A stretch of 64,000 bases of DNA, from NCBI RefSeq assembly GCF_903819165.1, contig NZ_CAIJCS010000009.1, positions 1-64,000 of the forward strand, in the 5' to 3' direction. The translations under genes and the position numbers were made by a program. This stretch comes from Aedoeadaptatus nemausensis (lineage in GTDB: Bacteria; Bacillota; Clostridia; Tissierellales; Peptoniphilaceae). Under the pieces are notes generated by a model. The model worked only from the letters and a program-made list of their open reading frames with translations, did not search any database and was not told the DNA's origin. Each line of letters starts with the position of its first letter. The stretch's first letter is position 1. Below, piece by piece: positions 1 through 7,902 of this stretch.

Positions 1-326
1 TCCCCGCGGACCCCATCCCCATCCTGGCCGGCTTTTTGAGCAGAAGAAAATGCCTTGCGGCATTTTCCCCATCTTATAGTATTCAACCGCAGGTCACGCT
101 CTACTGTTGAGCAAAGATGATGCACTCTTTACGACTGCAAGATTTTTTCTCGAGACAGATTGATGCTTTTGGAATATGTAACACAAAAGGGAGCCCGGTT
201 CTTACCGGACTCCCCAATGGTTTGCACGGAGGCAGCATTTTTCGCACGATTATTTTATTTCATTTAATTAATATAAAACCTTCGCCGTCTACCGCACTCC
301 CTGCGGATCCTTTGAAGACTTTCCAA
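1..326. other. Gene-poor left edge of window
   Basis: No recognisable gene is seen here. A short open frame (about 3-110, plus strand) runs in from the window edge and stops, but its translation resembles nothing I know, so I do not call it as a gene. The only clear element is the hairpin at 189-215. The stretch from about 230 to 326 is AT-rich and lies between that hairpin and the stop of the DUF2975-like gene, so it is probably its 3' untranslated region. Confidence 0.4.
182..215 (-). terminator. Intrinsic terminator after DUF2975-like gene
   Basis: The arms GGGAGCCCGGT and ACCGGACTCCC form a long hairpin with a small loop. Read on the minus strand it is followed by a broken T run (TTTTGTGT). 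It lies about 110 bases past the stop of the minus-strand gene at 327. It is nearly identical to the terminator at 1046-1075. Confidence 0.6.
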
Positions 327-776
327 TTACTTTTCCTGAGCCATATCCCGATAAACGAAAAACAGATCGAAAACGATCAAAAGAAAACCGAGGCAGGCAA
401 GGGTCATGATCATATTCGGGCTTAAGTCAATTCGCTCCAAGCCGACGCCTCCGCCTTCATAACCTATACATCCATATAGGAAGACAACGGCCATGGTCGT
501 CTTGACGAGGGAGTGAATTTTATACAGGTATAGAAAAGAAAAGGTGTCCCCTTGAAGAATATCTTTTAGAAGAAAGTTAATATAACGAAATGCGTACCCA
601 ACGATTAGCAATATAATAGCGAAAAATATTTGAAACACAATGTTTCGTGCATCAATATGGCCCACGAACACATCCTTAAACATAGAGGCGGTCACCAATG
701 CGGATAAGACGAACCATATTATATAGGCGATCTTCGTAAAAGTGTAATATTTTCCAAGATTTTTCCGTTCCATCAT
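327..776 (-). CDS. DUF2975-like small membrane protein
   Basis: A 149-residue protein with about four hydrophobic segments (roughly residues 14-32, 45-66, 90-106 and 120-142). The stretch after the second segment, with FLLKDILQGDTFSFLYLYKI, matches the general pattern of DUF2975 proteins, where a leucine-rich KxIxxGxxF motif lies between membrane segments. DUF2975 genes often sit beside a small HTH regulator gene, but none is visible here. An AAAGGAGGG site precedes the ATG. The gene and its upstream region are more AT-rich than the rest of the window, and both flanks carry the same terminator, so recent acquisition is possible. Function is unknown; the family call is moderate. Confidence 0.6.
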   Translation of the reverse strand: MMERKNLGKYYTFTKIAYIIWFVLSALVTASMFKDVFVGHIDARNIVFQIFFAIILLIVGYAFRYINFLLKDILQGDTFSFLYLYKIHSLVKTTMAVVFLYGCIGYEGGGVGLERIDLSPNMIMTLACLGFLLIVFDLFFVYRDMAQEK

Positions 777-887
777 TTCCCTCCTTTAACTCCGATGTAA
801 AATCCAAGATCTCTAGTAAATTGTATTTCACATTCAGAGAAAGTTATGTACATATAGTTTGTGTTAAAAAAAACATTCCTAAGACCT

Positions 888-916
888 ATTATAATACTGT
901 AACTTGGAAAAGTGAA
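888..916 (-). promoter_or_regulatory. Sigma-A promoter for DUF2975-like gene
   Basis: On the minus strand a TTCACT -35 (911-916) is followed after 17 bases by a perfect TATAAT -10 (888-893). The start codon is about 110 bases downstream, leaving an AT-rich leader in which I see no known riboswitch. Confidence 0.5.
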
Positions 917-1045
917 GATCCAAACTGATATTTTTATATTATGAAATTGTCTAAAGAGTGTATGATTCATAGAGTCAAATTTTCTCCTGTTTAAAGCCAA
1001 GATATTCTTAGTCTGTTTAAAAGATCGTGATGGCTCTTTGGAAAA

Positions 1046-1075
1046 CAAAAAGAGCCCGGTTTTCACCGGACTCCC
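1046..1075 (-). terminator. Intrinsic terminator after PLP enzyme gene
   Basis: The arms GAGCCCGGT and ACCGGACTC are followed on the minus strand by TTTTTG. It lies 20 bases past the stop of the gene ending at 1096. It is nearly the same sequence as the hairpin at 182-215. Confidence 0.8.
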
Positions 1076-1095
1076 AATGGTTGACATTGTATCTT

Positions 1096-2067
1096 TTATT
1101 TTCTTAGCAGCATCTCCATCTGCTCCCTCGTCCAACCGAAGGCGCCGCCGGAGTGAATAAAGAGGATATTTTCTTTTTCGCTCCAATGTTGTTCCAAAAG
1201 TTCGGAAAAAATACCGTACATAGCTTTTCCCGTATAGACGGGATCTAAGATAATACCAGTTTGGGAGACGAAGTCCCAAATAAATTCCATTTCTTCCGGG
1301 CGACTTTTGGCGTAGCCGAGGCCGACGTAATCGTCTAAGATCGTCACATTGTAATTTGCCACGTGATTGCCCGTAAGCTCGTTCATTTCATCGATAATGG
1401 GCGGCAATGTTTTTTCCAGTACGGTCTCTTTAGAATCCAATACGGAAATGCCGACGATGTCTTTTTTGCCTCCCGCCAGCTCATTGCCGTAGACGAGGCC
1501 CGCCAACATACCGGCGGATCCCGCCACGCAGACGACGGTGTCGAAAGAAATATTCATTTCTTCTTCCTGTTCGAGAATTTCGTTAAAGCAATCGACATAG
1601 CCCATACTTCCCAGGCCGTTACTCCCGCCGACGGGAATGATCATGGCATGGGCGCCTTTTGCTTCCAAATCTTTTTTCAGATCTTCCATGACCTGATCCG
1701 GATAACCGTCTTCCCTGCCGATAATATGCACGTGAGCACCGGCCAATTGATCTAAGAATAAATTGGCTTCATCTTTTGAATCTCTGTGCCCTTGTAACAC
1801 TAAATGGCAGTTGATCCCCAGTCTTGCCGCCGCAAGGGCCGTTGCCCGGGCGTGATTACTCTGCACGGCGCCCCTGGTGATGACGTCGGTAATCCCTTCG
1901 TCCAATGCCTTTTGAAAAAGATATTCCAGCTTGCGAATTTTATTGCCCGTAAATCCTACGCCGGTCATATCGTCCCGTTTAATATACAGATGGGCCGGAA
2001 GATCGGCATCCATCAGTTGAATCTCTTCGATTCGCGTGGGCGTATTGGCTAAAGATAATTTTTTCAT
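1096..2067 (-). CDS. D-cysteine desulfhydrase / ACC deaminase family PLP enzyme
   Basis: A 323-residue fold-type II PLP enzyme, the usual length for the D-cysteine desulfhydrase and 1-aminocyclopropane-1-carboxylate deaminase family. Lys43 in the GNKIRKLE motif should bind PLP, and SNHARATA (residues 70-77) is the family's substrate and phosphate loop. Family members break D-cysteine into pyruvate, ammonia and sulfide, or act on ACC, L-cysteate or related amino acids; the sequence alone does not separate these. GAGGTG lies 5 bases before the ATG. It follows the phosphatase and ileS genes on the same strand with a 9-base gap, so it is probably co-transcribed with them, and it ends in its own terminator. 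Confidence 0.85.
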   Translation of the reverse strand: MKKLSLANTPTRIEEIQLMDADLPAHLYIKRDDMTGVGFTGNKIRKLEYLFQKALDEGITDVITRGAVQSNHARATALAAARLGINCHLVLQGHRDSKDEANLFLDQLAGAHVHIIGREDGYPDQVMEDLKKDLEAKGAHAMIIPVGGSNGLGSMGYVDCFNEILEQEEEMNISFDTVVCVAGSAGMLAGLVYGNELAGGKKDIVGISVLDSKETVLEKTLPPIIDEMNELTGNHVANYNVTILDDYVGLGYAKSRPEEMEFIWDFVSQTGIILDPVYTGKAMYGIFSELLEQHWSEKENILFIHSGGAFGWTREQMEMLLRK

Positions 2068-2076
2068 AAGAACACC

Positions 2077-2679
2077 TCAATAAGATAATCCGTCCTTTTG
2101 ATCCGCTCTTTGAAGCACTTGCCACTTTCCCTTCTCAAAGCTCGCAATGGTAAGTCCCATGCTCTTTGCGATGGGTCTGTGCCAAAAGCGCGCCACGGGC
2201 ACCCCTTCCAAAACATTTATAAGGGCACGAATGCTGACGCCGTGGGCGACGATCAGGACATGATCTTTCGGATCCTTCTCCAGCTTTCGGATGAATTTTC
2301 CCATGGCTTCATATAGATCGTGAAAGTTCTCAAGGCCCGGGAGAGAAAATTGATCCGGCGTTTCAAAGTAAACGACACTTAACGGATCTTTTTGAACCTC
2401 TTTAAAAAGCTTTCCCTCCCACGGACCGAGAGGTAACTCTCTCAGTGCTTCTTCTTCTATTATCTGAATCTTTCGATCATTAATCAAGCCCTCCGCCGTC
2501 TTCTTTGCCCGTGGGAGATCGGAAGTGTAACAGATGTCGATGGGAATAAAGGAAAGTTCCTCCGCCATGGAGGCGATGTCTTTCATCCCCTTTTCCGTAA
2601 GGGGAGAGTCCATTCGCCCCTGCACCCGATCTTCTCTGTTCCACTCCGTTTCCCCGTGGCGAAGAATATAAAGCTTCAT
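2077..2679 (-). CDS. Histidine phosphatase (phosphoglycerate mutase-like)
   Basis: A 200-residue cytoplasmic protein of the histidine phosphatase superfamily. The catalytic RHGE motif is at residues 7-10, so His8 is the expected phospho-acceptor. The second histidine lies in AHG (His146), and the acid is probably in LRELPLG (about Glu81). The branch includes CobC-like alpha-ribazole phosphatases, broad-specificity phosphatases and co-factor-dependent phosphoglycerate mutases. At 200 residues it is shorter than glycolytic dPGM (about 230-250), so a small-molecule phosphatase is more likely. The ATG lies directly after the ileS stop with no clear ribosome-binding site, which suggests translational coupling to ileS. 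Confidence 0.8.
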   Translation of the reverse strand: MKLYILRHGETEWNREDRVQGRMDSPLTEKGMKDIASMAEELSFIPIDICYTSDLPRAKKTAEGLINDRKIQIIEEEALRELPLGPWEGKLFKEVQKDPLSVVYFETPDQFSLPGLENFHDLYEAMGKFIRKLEKDPKDHVLIVAHGVSIRALINVLEGVPVARFWHRPIAKSMGLTIASFEKGKWQVLQRADQKDGLSY

Positions 2680-2680
2680 C

Positions 2681-5600
2681 TTACAACTTTTTCAATTGGA
2701 AACGTACGGTTTCGCCGTTCAGATCTTGATCTTCCACGTCGAGGGTTTCGAAAGTCATGGATTCTGCCAATGTTTCGTCGCAGATTGTAGCTTTCGCCGC
2801 TTCGAGGACTTCCTTCACCTTGCTCTCGGCGTCGTAAGCGATGGCGATATGATCGGTTACTTCGTAATCGTTGGCTTTCCGTTGATTTTGTACTTTGGAA
2901 ATAAATTCGCGAACATAACCTTCCGCCAGAAGCTCGTCTGTAAGTTCCGTATCGAGAATTACGAAGAGATTATCTTCCATACTCACATCGAAGCCTTCTT
3001 TAGCGTCGATATCGACGAGGACATCCTCGACCACAACTTCCGTTTCCTCGCCGTTTAAGACCATGGTGACGCTTTCGTTGGATTTCAATTCGGCGTAAAG
3101 TTCCTTGGCATCTCTTTCATTTAAGATCTTCTTGAAATCCTTAATCTTCGGACCGAATTTTTGACCCACTTCCTTAAAGTTCGGCTTCAAACTGTAGGTC
3201 ATGTATTCGGTTAAATCGTCGCAGAAGTAGACTTCTTTTACGTTCAACTCTTCTTTTATAAGTTCCGTTAAATCGCCGATAATGGGCTTGAGGTCCGCAT
3301 CGACGAGGACTTCTTGAAGAGGTTGACGCACTTTGATCTTGGCGTTTTCGCGACCGGCACGTCCAAGGGTTACGAGGGTACGTACGATGCCCATTTTTTC
3401 TTCCAGTTTTTCGTCGATCATGGCTTCATCTACTGTGGGGTAGTCTTCCAAGTGGATACTTTCTCCGCCGACGAGGGTTTCGTAAAATTCTTCTGCGATA
3501 AAGGGCGCCATGGGGGCGATCATCTTGCATAAGCCGAGCAAGACATCGTAAGTTGTCTTAAAGACGGCTTCGCGAGAGGGCGTGTCTTCTTCGCTCCAGA
3601 AGCGGCGACGGTTTCTTCGAATATACCAGTTGGAGAAATCTTCGGAGACGAAATCTTGAATGTCGCGAACGACTTTCGTAATTTCGTGTACTTCCATATT
3701 TTCGATAACGGATTTTAAGAGACTGTTGTATTTGGAAAGGATCCAGCGATCAATTTCTTCGTATTCCACCTCTCCGGCTTTTCTCGGATCTACACCGTTA
3801 ATATTGGCGTAGAGTGTAAAGAAATTGTGGATATTACGTAGGGTGCGGAAGAATTTTCCGTTAACTTCCCGCAAACCGTCTTCGTCGAATTTCGTCGGCG
3901 TCCATGGGGGCGAAACGTACATGAGGTACCATCTCACCGCATCGGCGCCGTATTTTTTAAAGAGCTCTTCCGGCGATACGGTGTTGCCACGGGATTTACT
4001 CATCTTCTTGCCCTCTTTATCGAGGATAAGGTCGTTGACCAGGACGCTCTTATAAGGTGCCTTACCGGTCATATAGGTGGAGATAGCGAGTAAGGAGTAG
4101 AACCAGCCCCGGGTTTGGTCGATACCTTCGTTAATGAAGGCGGCCGGGAACAGCTTGTCGAAATCTTCTTTGTGTTCAAAAGGATAGTGCCATTGGGCGA
4201 AGGGCATGGATCCGGAATCGAACCAACAGTCGATAACGTCGGTAACGCGGGTCATGGTGCCGCCGCAATCGCATTTGATGTGAACATCGTCGACATAGGG
4301 GCGGTGAAGATCGATGGATTCGTCGATATCTTCTTCAGCTCGTTCGATAAGTTCTTTCACGCTTCCCACGGATGTAGTTTTGCCGCAATCGTCGCAGCGC
4401 CAAATCGGGAACGGGGTACCCCAGTATCTGGAACGGGAAATTGCCCAGTCGTTCAGGTTTTCGAGCCAGTTGCCGAAACGCTTTTCGCCGACAAAATCCG
4501 GATACCAATCGACGCCATTGTTGTTTTCGATGAGTTGATCCTTCATCTTGGTCACTTCAATGTACCAGGAGGGGTGAGCGTAGTAGATCAGGGGCGTCTT
4601 ACAGCGCCAGCAGTGGGGATAGTTGTGGACGATGGTCTCTTTCGAGAAGACTTTGCCCTGACTCTTCAAATAGTCGATGATCTCTTCGTTGACATTGTGA
4701 ACGAATTGGCCCTTCCACTGAGTTTCTGTGAAGTTCCCGTCGTCGTCTACGGGCTTGATGAAAGCTAAATTGTTGCGGCGACCGGTTTGGTAGTCGTCTT
4801 CCCCGAAGGCGGGAGCGGTATGGACGATACCCGTGCCGTCTTCGGTGGTGACATAATCTGCCGTGACGACGACGAAGGCGTCTCCTTCTTCCACTTTCAC
4901 CTGATCCAAGATTTGTTCGTAGCGGCGACCGGCGAGTTTTTCGCCCTTCACCGTTTCGAGAACGTCATACTCCCCTTTGAGTACGGCGTCTTTTAAATTA
5001 TCGGCGAGATAATAGACATTGCCGTCTTCGTATTTTACCTTGACGTAATCCACGTCCGGGTGCACGGCGAGGGCCACATTGGAGGGAACGGTCCAAGGGG
5101 TGGTGGTCCAGGCGAGGAAATAAGCGTCCTCGTCCGTCGCCTTAAATTTCATGGTAATGGTGGGCGTCTTGTCTTCCTGATAACCTTGAGCTACTTCGTG
5201 GGAAGCGAGACCGGTACCGCAACGGGGGCAGTAAGGTAAGATCTTATGGCCTTCATAAATCAGGCCGTCTTCAAACATTTTATTGAGGATGTACCAAACC
5301 GATTCGATATAAGAATTGTTTAGCGTGATATAGGGATCGTCCAAATCGATGAGATAACCCATGCGCGCGGTCATTTTGCGCCAGAGACCTTCGTATTCAA
5401 AGACGGATTCCCGGCATTTTTGATTGAATTTTTCGATGCCGTATTTTTCGATATCTTGTTTGTTATGAAGACCTAATTTCTTTTCAACTTCGATTTCCAC
5501 CGGGAGACCGTGGGTATCCCAGCCGGCTTTACGATTGACTCGGTAACCTTGCATGGTTTTGTAGCGGCAGGTCATGTCTTTCAGTGTACGGGCCATAACG

Positions 5601-5776
5601 TGGTGAATGCCCGGCTTGCCGTTAGCTGTCGGCGGACCTTCGTAGAACACGAAGTCTTCTTTTCCCTCGCGAGTTTCGACACTCCGTTTTAAAAGATCGA
5701 TGTCTTGCCAGTATTGGACGACGCGCTGTTCGCGCTCGTCGACCAGGTCTTGAGATAATGTTTTAAACTCTGTCAT
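2681..5776 (-). CDS. ileS: Isoleucyl-tRNA synthetase, type 2 (IleRS2)
   Basis: This 1031-residue enzyme charges tRNA-Ile. The N-terminal nucleotide-binding fold has the FYEGPPTANG signature and then GIHH (residues 56-59) where class I enzymes have HxGH. The editing domain follows (WTTTPWT), then KKMSKS, then an anticodon-binding domain and a long C-terminal extension. Length and signatures fit the eukaryote-like IleRS2 group rather than the roughly 920-residue IleRS1. IleRS2 enzymes are known to resist pseudomonic acid (mupirocin), and swapping the outer HIGH residues to GxHH has been linked to very high resistance. AGGAGAAAAAT precedes the ATG. A T-box leader lies directly upstream. Synthetase identity is certain; the resistance phenotype is inferred. 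Confidence 0.97.
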   Translation of the reverse strand: MTEFKTLSQDLVDEREQRVVQYWQDIDLLKRSVETREGKEDFVFYEGPPTANGKPGIHHVMARTLKDMTCRYKTMQGYRVNRKAGWDTHGLPVEIEVEKKLGLHNKQDIEKYGIEKFNQKCRESVFEYEGLWRKMTARMGYLIDLDDPYITLNNSYIESVWYILNKMFEDGLIYEGHKILPYCPRCGTGLASHEVAQGYQEDKTPTITMKFKATDEDAYFLAWTTTPWTVPSNVALAVHPDVDYVKVKYEDGNVYYLADNLKDAVLKGEYDVLETVKGEKLAGRRYEQILDQVKVEEGDAFVVVTADYVTTEDGTGIVHTAPAFGEDDYQTGRRNNLAFIKPVDDDGNFTETQWKGQFVHNVNEEIIDYLKSQGKVFSKETIVHNYPHCWRCKTPLIYYAHPSWYIEVTKMKDQLIENNNGVDWYPDFVGEKRFGNWLENLNDWAISRSRYWGTPFPIWRCDDCGKTTSVGSVKELIERAEEDIDESIDLHRPYVDDVHIKCDCGGTMTRVTDVIDCWFDSGSMPFAQWHYPFEHKEDFDKLFPAAFINEGIDQTRGWFYSLLAISTYMTGKAPYKSVLVNDLILDKEGKKMSKSRGNTVSPEELFKKYGADAVRWYLMYVSPPWTPTKFDEDGLREVNGKFFRTLRNIHNFFTLYANINGVDPRKAGEVEYEEIDRWILSKYNSLLKSVIENMEVHEITKVVRDIQDFVSEDFSNWYIRRNRRRFWSEEDTPSREAVFKTTYDVLLGLCKMIAPMAPFIAEEFYETLVGGESIHLEDYPTVDEAMIDEKLEEKMGIVRTLVTLGRAGRENAKIKVRQPLQEVLVDADLKPIIGDLTELIKEELNVKEVYFCDDLTEYMTYSLKPNFKEVGQKFGPKIKDFKKILNERDAKELYAELKSNESVTMVLNGEETEVVVEDVLVDIDAKEGFDVSMEDNLFVILDTELTDELLAEGYVREFISKVQNQRKANDYEVTDHIAIAYDAESKVKEVLEAAKATICDETLAESMTFETLDVEDQDLNGETVRFQLKKL

Positions 5777-5990
5777 ATTTTTCTCCTTTACTAAAAAAGC
5801 GCCCCATTCGTCGTTAGACGAAGGGACGCTATGAAACGCGGTACCACCCTACTTATAGGATTCTATCACTCGAAGCCTTAACGCGGCGAACGCCTTGCGG
5901 TATCTCGGAAGGTGATGCGACGCATCGTTTGTCGGTGCTTCTCAGCTGCTGCACCTCTCTGTAAAACAGGGACGATGTATCTTCGGCTTC
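5777..5990 (-). promoter_or_regulatory. T-box riboswitch controlling ileS
   Basis: The minus strand carries the T-box core AGGGTGGTACCGCG (5837-5850), the most conserved part of tRNA-sensing leaders. It is followed by a terminator hairpin (arms at 5799-5810 and 5817-5830) and a TTTTTT run at 5793-5798. Upstream, GAGAGGTGC and GCAGCTGAGAAGC resemble the distal Stem I motifs. A candidate specifier AUC (Ile; 5914-5916) is followed by ACC, as is common in T-boxes. Uncharged tRNA-Ile would stabilise the antiterminator and allow ileS expression. The leader is compact and begins right at the end of the rrf2 gene. I could not place a dedicated promoter, so read-through from rrf2 is possible. Confidence 0.9.
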
Positions 5991-6404
5991 CTAGTCGATA
6001 AAATCTGTAATTGTCATACCATCCAGTTGATCGATAATGCTCCGTTGCACGCCGTAAATGCTTCTGTGGAATTTACATCCTTCGATGCCATTGCCCGTAA
6101 AGCGGTTGCAATAGGGATCGTCTGCATGTAAACAGCGGGAGAGTTCAATGGGCCCGTCGATGGCCAAAATAATATCGTAGAGGGAAATGGACTCGGCAGG
6201 TTTATTAAGAATATAGCCTCCCTTTGCGCCTCGCTTAGATTGCGTCAAGCCACCTAGGTTCAGCTTTCGCAAAATACGTAGTGTGAAACGTTCAGGTACG
6301 TGCATGGCCTTGGCGATTTTTGGCGCGCCGACCACTTCGCCCTCATGAGCTGCTAAATGCGCAATAATGCGAAATGCGTAATCAATTTCTTGAGTTAATT
6401 TCAC
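5991..6404 (-). CDS. Rrf2-family transcriptional regulator
   Basis: A 137-residue winged-helix regulator. The N-terminus (TQEIDYAFRIIAHLA) and the recognition region with GAKGGYIL are typical of Rrf2 proteins. Three cysteines (Cys91, Cys99, Cys110) sit in the C-terminal loop where IscR, NsrR and RsrR hold an iron-sulfur cluster. Spacing is CX7CX10C, not the exact IscR pattern, so cluster binding is likely but the signal it senses is unknown. The start is GTG, preceded by AAGGAGGAGG. Its promoter overlaps the 3' end of the upstream oxidoreductase gene, and a 13-bp tandem repeat lies just downstream of the -10 box, suggesting autoregulation. The ileS T-box follows immediately. Confidence 0.9.
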   Translation of the reverse strand: MKLTQEIDYAFRIIAHLAAHEGEVVGAPKIAKAMHVPERFTLRILRKLNLGGLTQSKRGAKGGYILNKPAESISLYDIILAIDGPIELSRCLHADDPYCNRFTGNGIEGCKFHRSIYGVQRSIIDQLDGMTITDFID

Positions 6405-6423
6405 GCGTCGAATCCTCCTCCTT

Positions 6424-6449
6424 CTTAGAGATCCACCTTATAGATCCAC
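6424..6449 (-). repeat. 13-bp tandem direct repeat at rrf2 promoter
   Basis: CTTAGAGATCCAC (6424-6436) and CTTATAGATCCAC (6437-6449) are head-to-tail copies with one mismatch. They sit between the rrf2 -10 box and the ribosome-binding site, covering the predicted transcription start. This is a good position for a repressor site, perhaps for Rrf2 itself. Confidence 0.7.
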
Positions 6450-6477
6450 ATTATAGCACGTTACTATTAAGTGGTAA
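6450..6477 (-). promoter_or_regulatory. rrf2 promoter
   Basis: On the minus strand, TTACCA (6472-6477), 16 bases, then TATAAT (6450-6455) with an extended -10 TGC in front. The -10 box overlaps the stop codon of the upstream oxidoreductase gene (6451-6453), so the regulator can be expressed independently of that gene. Confidence 0.65.
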
Positions 6478-7755
6478 AGTATAAAAATTCTCGTGTTCCT
6501 TAATAAATATTTTAAATAGTTTACTCTCCTCGTCGAATAGAAGGTCTTCAAAGCGAATACGGTCGCCTTTTTTAATTTCTCTCTTCACTTTTACATTCCC
6601 GGTGATCAAACCGATGGGCACGTAGTTTTCTCTATATACTTCTCGCGCATCCATCAACGAACCGTAACAAGTATCGCTTCCGATGCCGGAAATCTCGTCT
6701 CCCAGCAGAAGATCTTTCTTCGCAACGGCTGCGGTGTGGGCCACATATCCCTTTTCAGGGGCGATGGTGGCTTCGCCGTAAAGGACGGCCTTCGCCAAGG
6801 TTATGGGGGTTTCGATATTCGTCAAATGATAGGGGCGATAGAAAATATACCGAGGCCCGTCGCCCATGGAAAGATAGGGCATTTCTTCCCGAATCAAGGG
6901 ATCGTCCGTTTCCACGACCACAAAGACCCCGGGGGCGATGCCCATAACATAATCCAGGACGCCCTTCTTTTCGAAAAAGCCTCCTTCCTCTTTCAGACGA
7001 AACTTATCCGCCAACCCATCGATTGTGGACTCGATGCCGTAGCAACCGGGTGTGTCGGGTAGAAGGCCCGTAGCATTGGCCACGGCATTGAGCTCGATCA
7101 TGGTATTGGTGGCGTCGACAAAAGATGTGAGCATGCGGGGGCTCAGTCCCTTGGATTCCGCCTTTTCCTTTAGTTTGTCGGGGGTAGCCTCTATATCCAT
7201 AGGATTGTTTTTTCCCTTCCCGGCGGCGACCACATTGAACCCTAAAAAGCTTGCAAAATCGTAAAGTTCCATCATGGCGCCCGGTTCGTCTCCCGCCGTA
7301 CCCGTGTAGCACAATCCCTTCTCTTTCGCTTTTTTTAGGAAGTAGGGCCCGAGGAGCACGTCGCATTCCACATTGAAGCTCACAATGTGCTTGCCGTGAT
7401 TCAGCCCCTCTTCGTTGATTATGGCGCCGGCTTCCGTATTGCCGGTACAGTCGACGATGGCGTCTACTTCAGGAGAGGTCCAAGTCAGCGAATTGTCGAT
7501 TACCAGGGCAATTCCGTGATCTCTTACGGCCTGCGCCACTTCTTCTTCCGTCTTGCTTATATAAAGAGCTTCTTCGGGAAAGCCTACTTTTTTTGCCGAT
7601 TCGATTAAAGCTTCATGGGATCGCGAAGACCATACTCCGGCTTTCATCCCTTCCATTTTATTTAACTGTGCGACCAGACCGGTACCCATTAAGCCGCAGC
7701 CGACGACGGCGACGCCGATGGATCCGTTCTTTCGCAAATCAGAGATTAATTTCAT
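6451..7755 (-). CDS. NAD(P)-dependent oxidoreductase with C-terminal SAF domain
   Basis: A 434-residue protein. The N-terminus has a Rossmann motif GCGLMG (residues 19-24), followed by a homoserine-dehydrogenase-like body (VDCTGNTEAGA, then GTAGDEPGA). The last 80 or so residues (KRE-IKKGDRIRFEDLLF) look like a SAF domain, as in antifreeze-like and altronate dehydratase proteins. This architecture is widespread in Firmicutes and is often labelled homoserine dehydrogenase-like, but I do not know its true substrate. Canonical threonine-pathway neighbours are absent. GGAGG lies 9 bases before the ATG. It is divergent from the M16 peptidase gene and is followed by rrf2, whose promoter lies inside its end. 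Confidence 0.75.
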   Translation of the reverse strand: MKLISDLRKNGSIGVAVVGCGLMGTGLVAQLNKMEGMKAGVWSSRSHEALIESAKKVGFPEEALYISKTEEEVAQAVRDHGIALVIDNSLTWTSPEVDAIVDCTGNTEAGAIINEEGLNHGKHIVSFNVECDVLLGPYFLKKAKEKGLCYTGTAGDEPGAMMELYDFASFLGFNVVAAGKGKNNPMDIEATPDKLKEKAESKGLSPRMLTSFVDATNTMIELNAVANATGLLPDTPGCYGIESTIDGLADKFRLKEEGGFFEKKGVLDYVMGIAPGVFVVVETDDPLIREEMPYLSMGDGPRYIFYRPYHLTNIETPITLAKAVLYGEATIAPEKGYVAHTAAVAKKDLLLGDEISGIGSDTCYGSLMDAREVYRENYVPIGLITGNVKVKREIKKGDRIRFEDLLFDEESKLFKIFIKEHENFYTLPLNSNVL

Positions 7756-7783
7756 TCAATTTGTCCTCCAATCATCCATAAAA

Positions 7784-7792
7784 ATTATAGCA
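7784..7792 (-). promoter_or_regulatory. Extended -10 promoter of SAF oxidoreductase gene
   Basis: TGC followed by TATAAT on the minus strand (7784-7792), about 30 bases before the ATG. No convincing -35 box is seen. A CCTGTG-GCG-CACAGG dyad lies at 7807-7821, between this and the divergent M16 promoter. Confidence 0.5.
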
Positions 7793-7850
7793 CAATCGGT
7801 CGTCGCCCTGTGGCGCACAGGAGGATTCAACGGTAATCTTTGCGCTTCTT

Positions 7851-7880
7851 TTGATATTCGTTATTTCCTTTGGGTATAAT
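7851..7880 (+). promoter_or_regulatory. Promoter of M16C peptidase gene
   Basis: TTGATA (7851-7856), 18 bases, then TATAAT (7875-7880). The predicted transcript starts about 16 bases before the ATG at 7903, with TAGGAGTG as the ribosome-binding site. Confidence 0.65.
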
Positions 7881-7902
7881 GGAGAGAGAATAGGAGTGAA
7901 CC

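Larger units (their letters stand above)
777..1095. other. AT-rich intergenic region
   Basis: About 320 bases without a supported gene. It carries the promoter of the DUF2975-like gene (888-916) and the terminator of the PLP enzyme gene (1046-1075). A longer minus-strand open frame covers it, but that frame continues into the antisense of the PLP enzyme gene and has no family signature. Confidence 0.6.

Noticed and set aside
3-110. Open frame entering from the left window edge
   Set aside because: Only 35 codons are visible, the translation is unremarkable, and no ribosomal or family signature supports it.
773-1279. Minus-strand open frame of 168 codons upstream of the DUF2975-like gene
   Set aside because: Its first half is an alternative frame of the PLP enzyme gene and it runs across that gene's terminator; no family signature.
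4115-4768. Plus-strand open frame of 217 codons inside ileS
   Set aside because: Antisense shadow of a well conserved gene with no recognisable motif or promoter.
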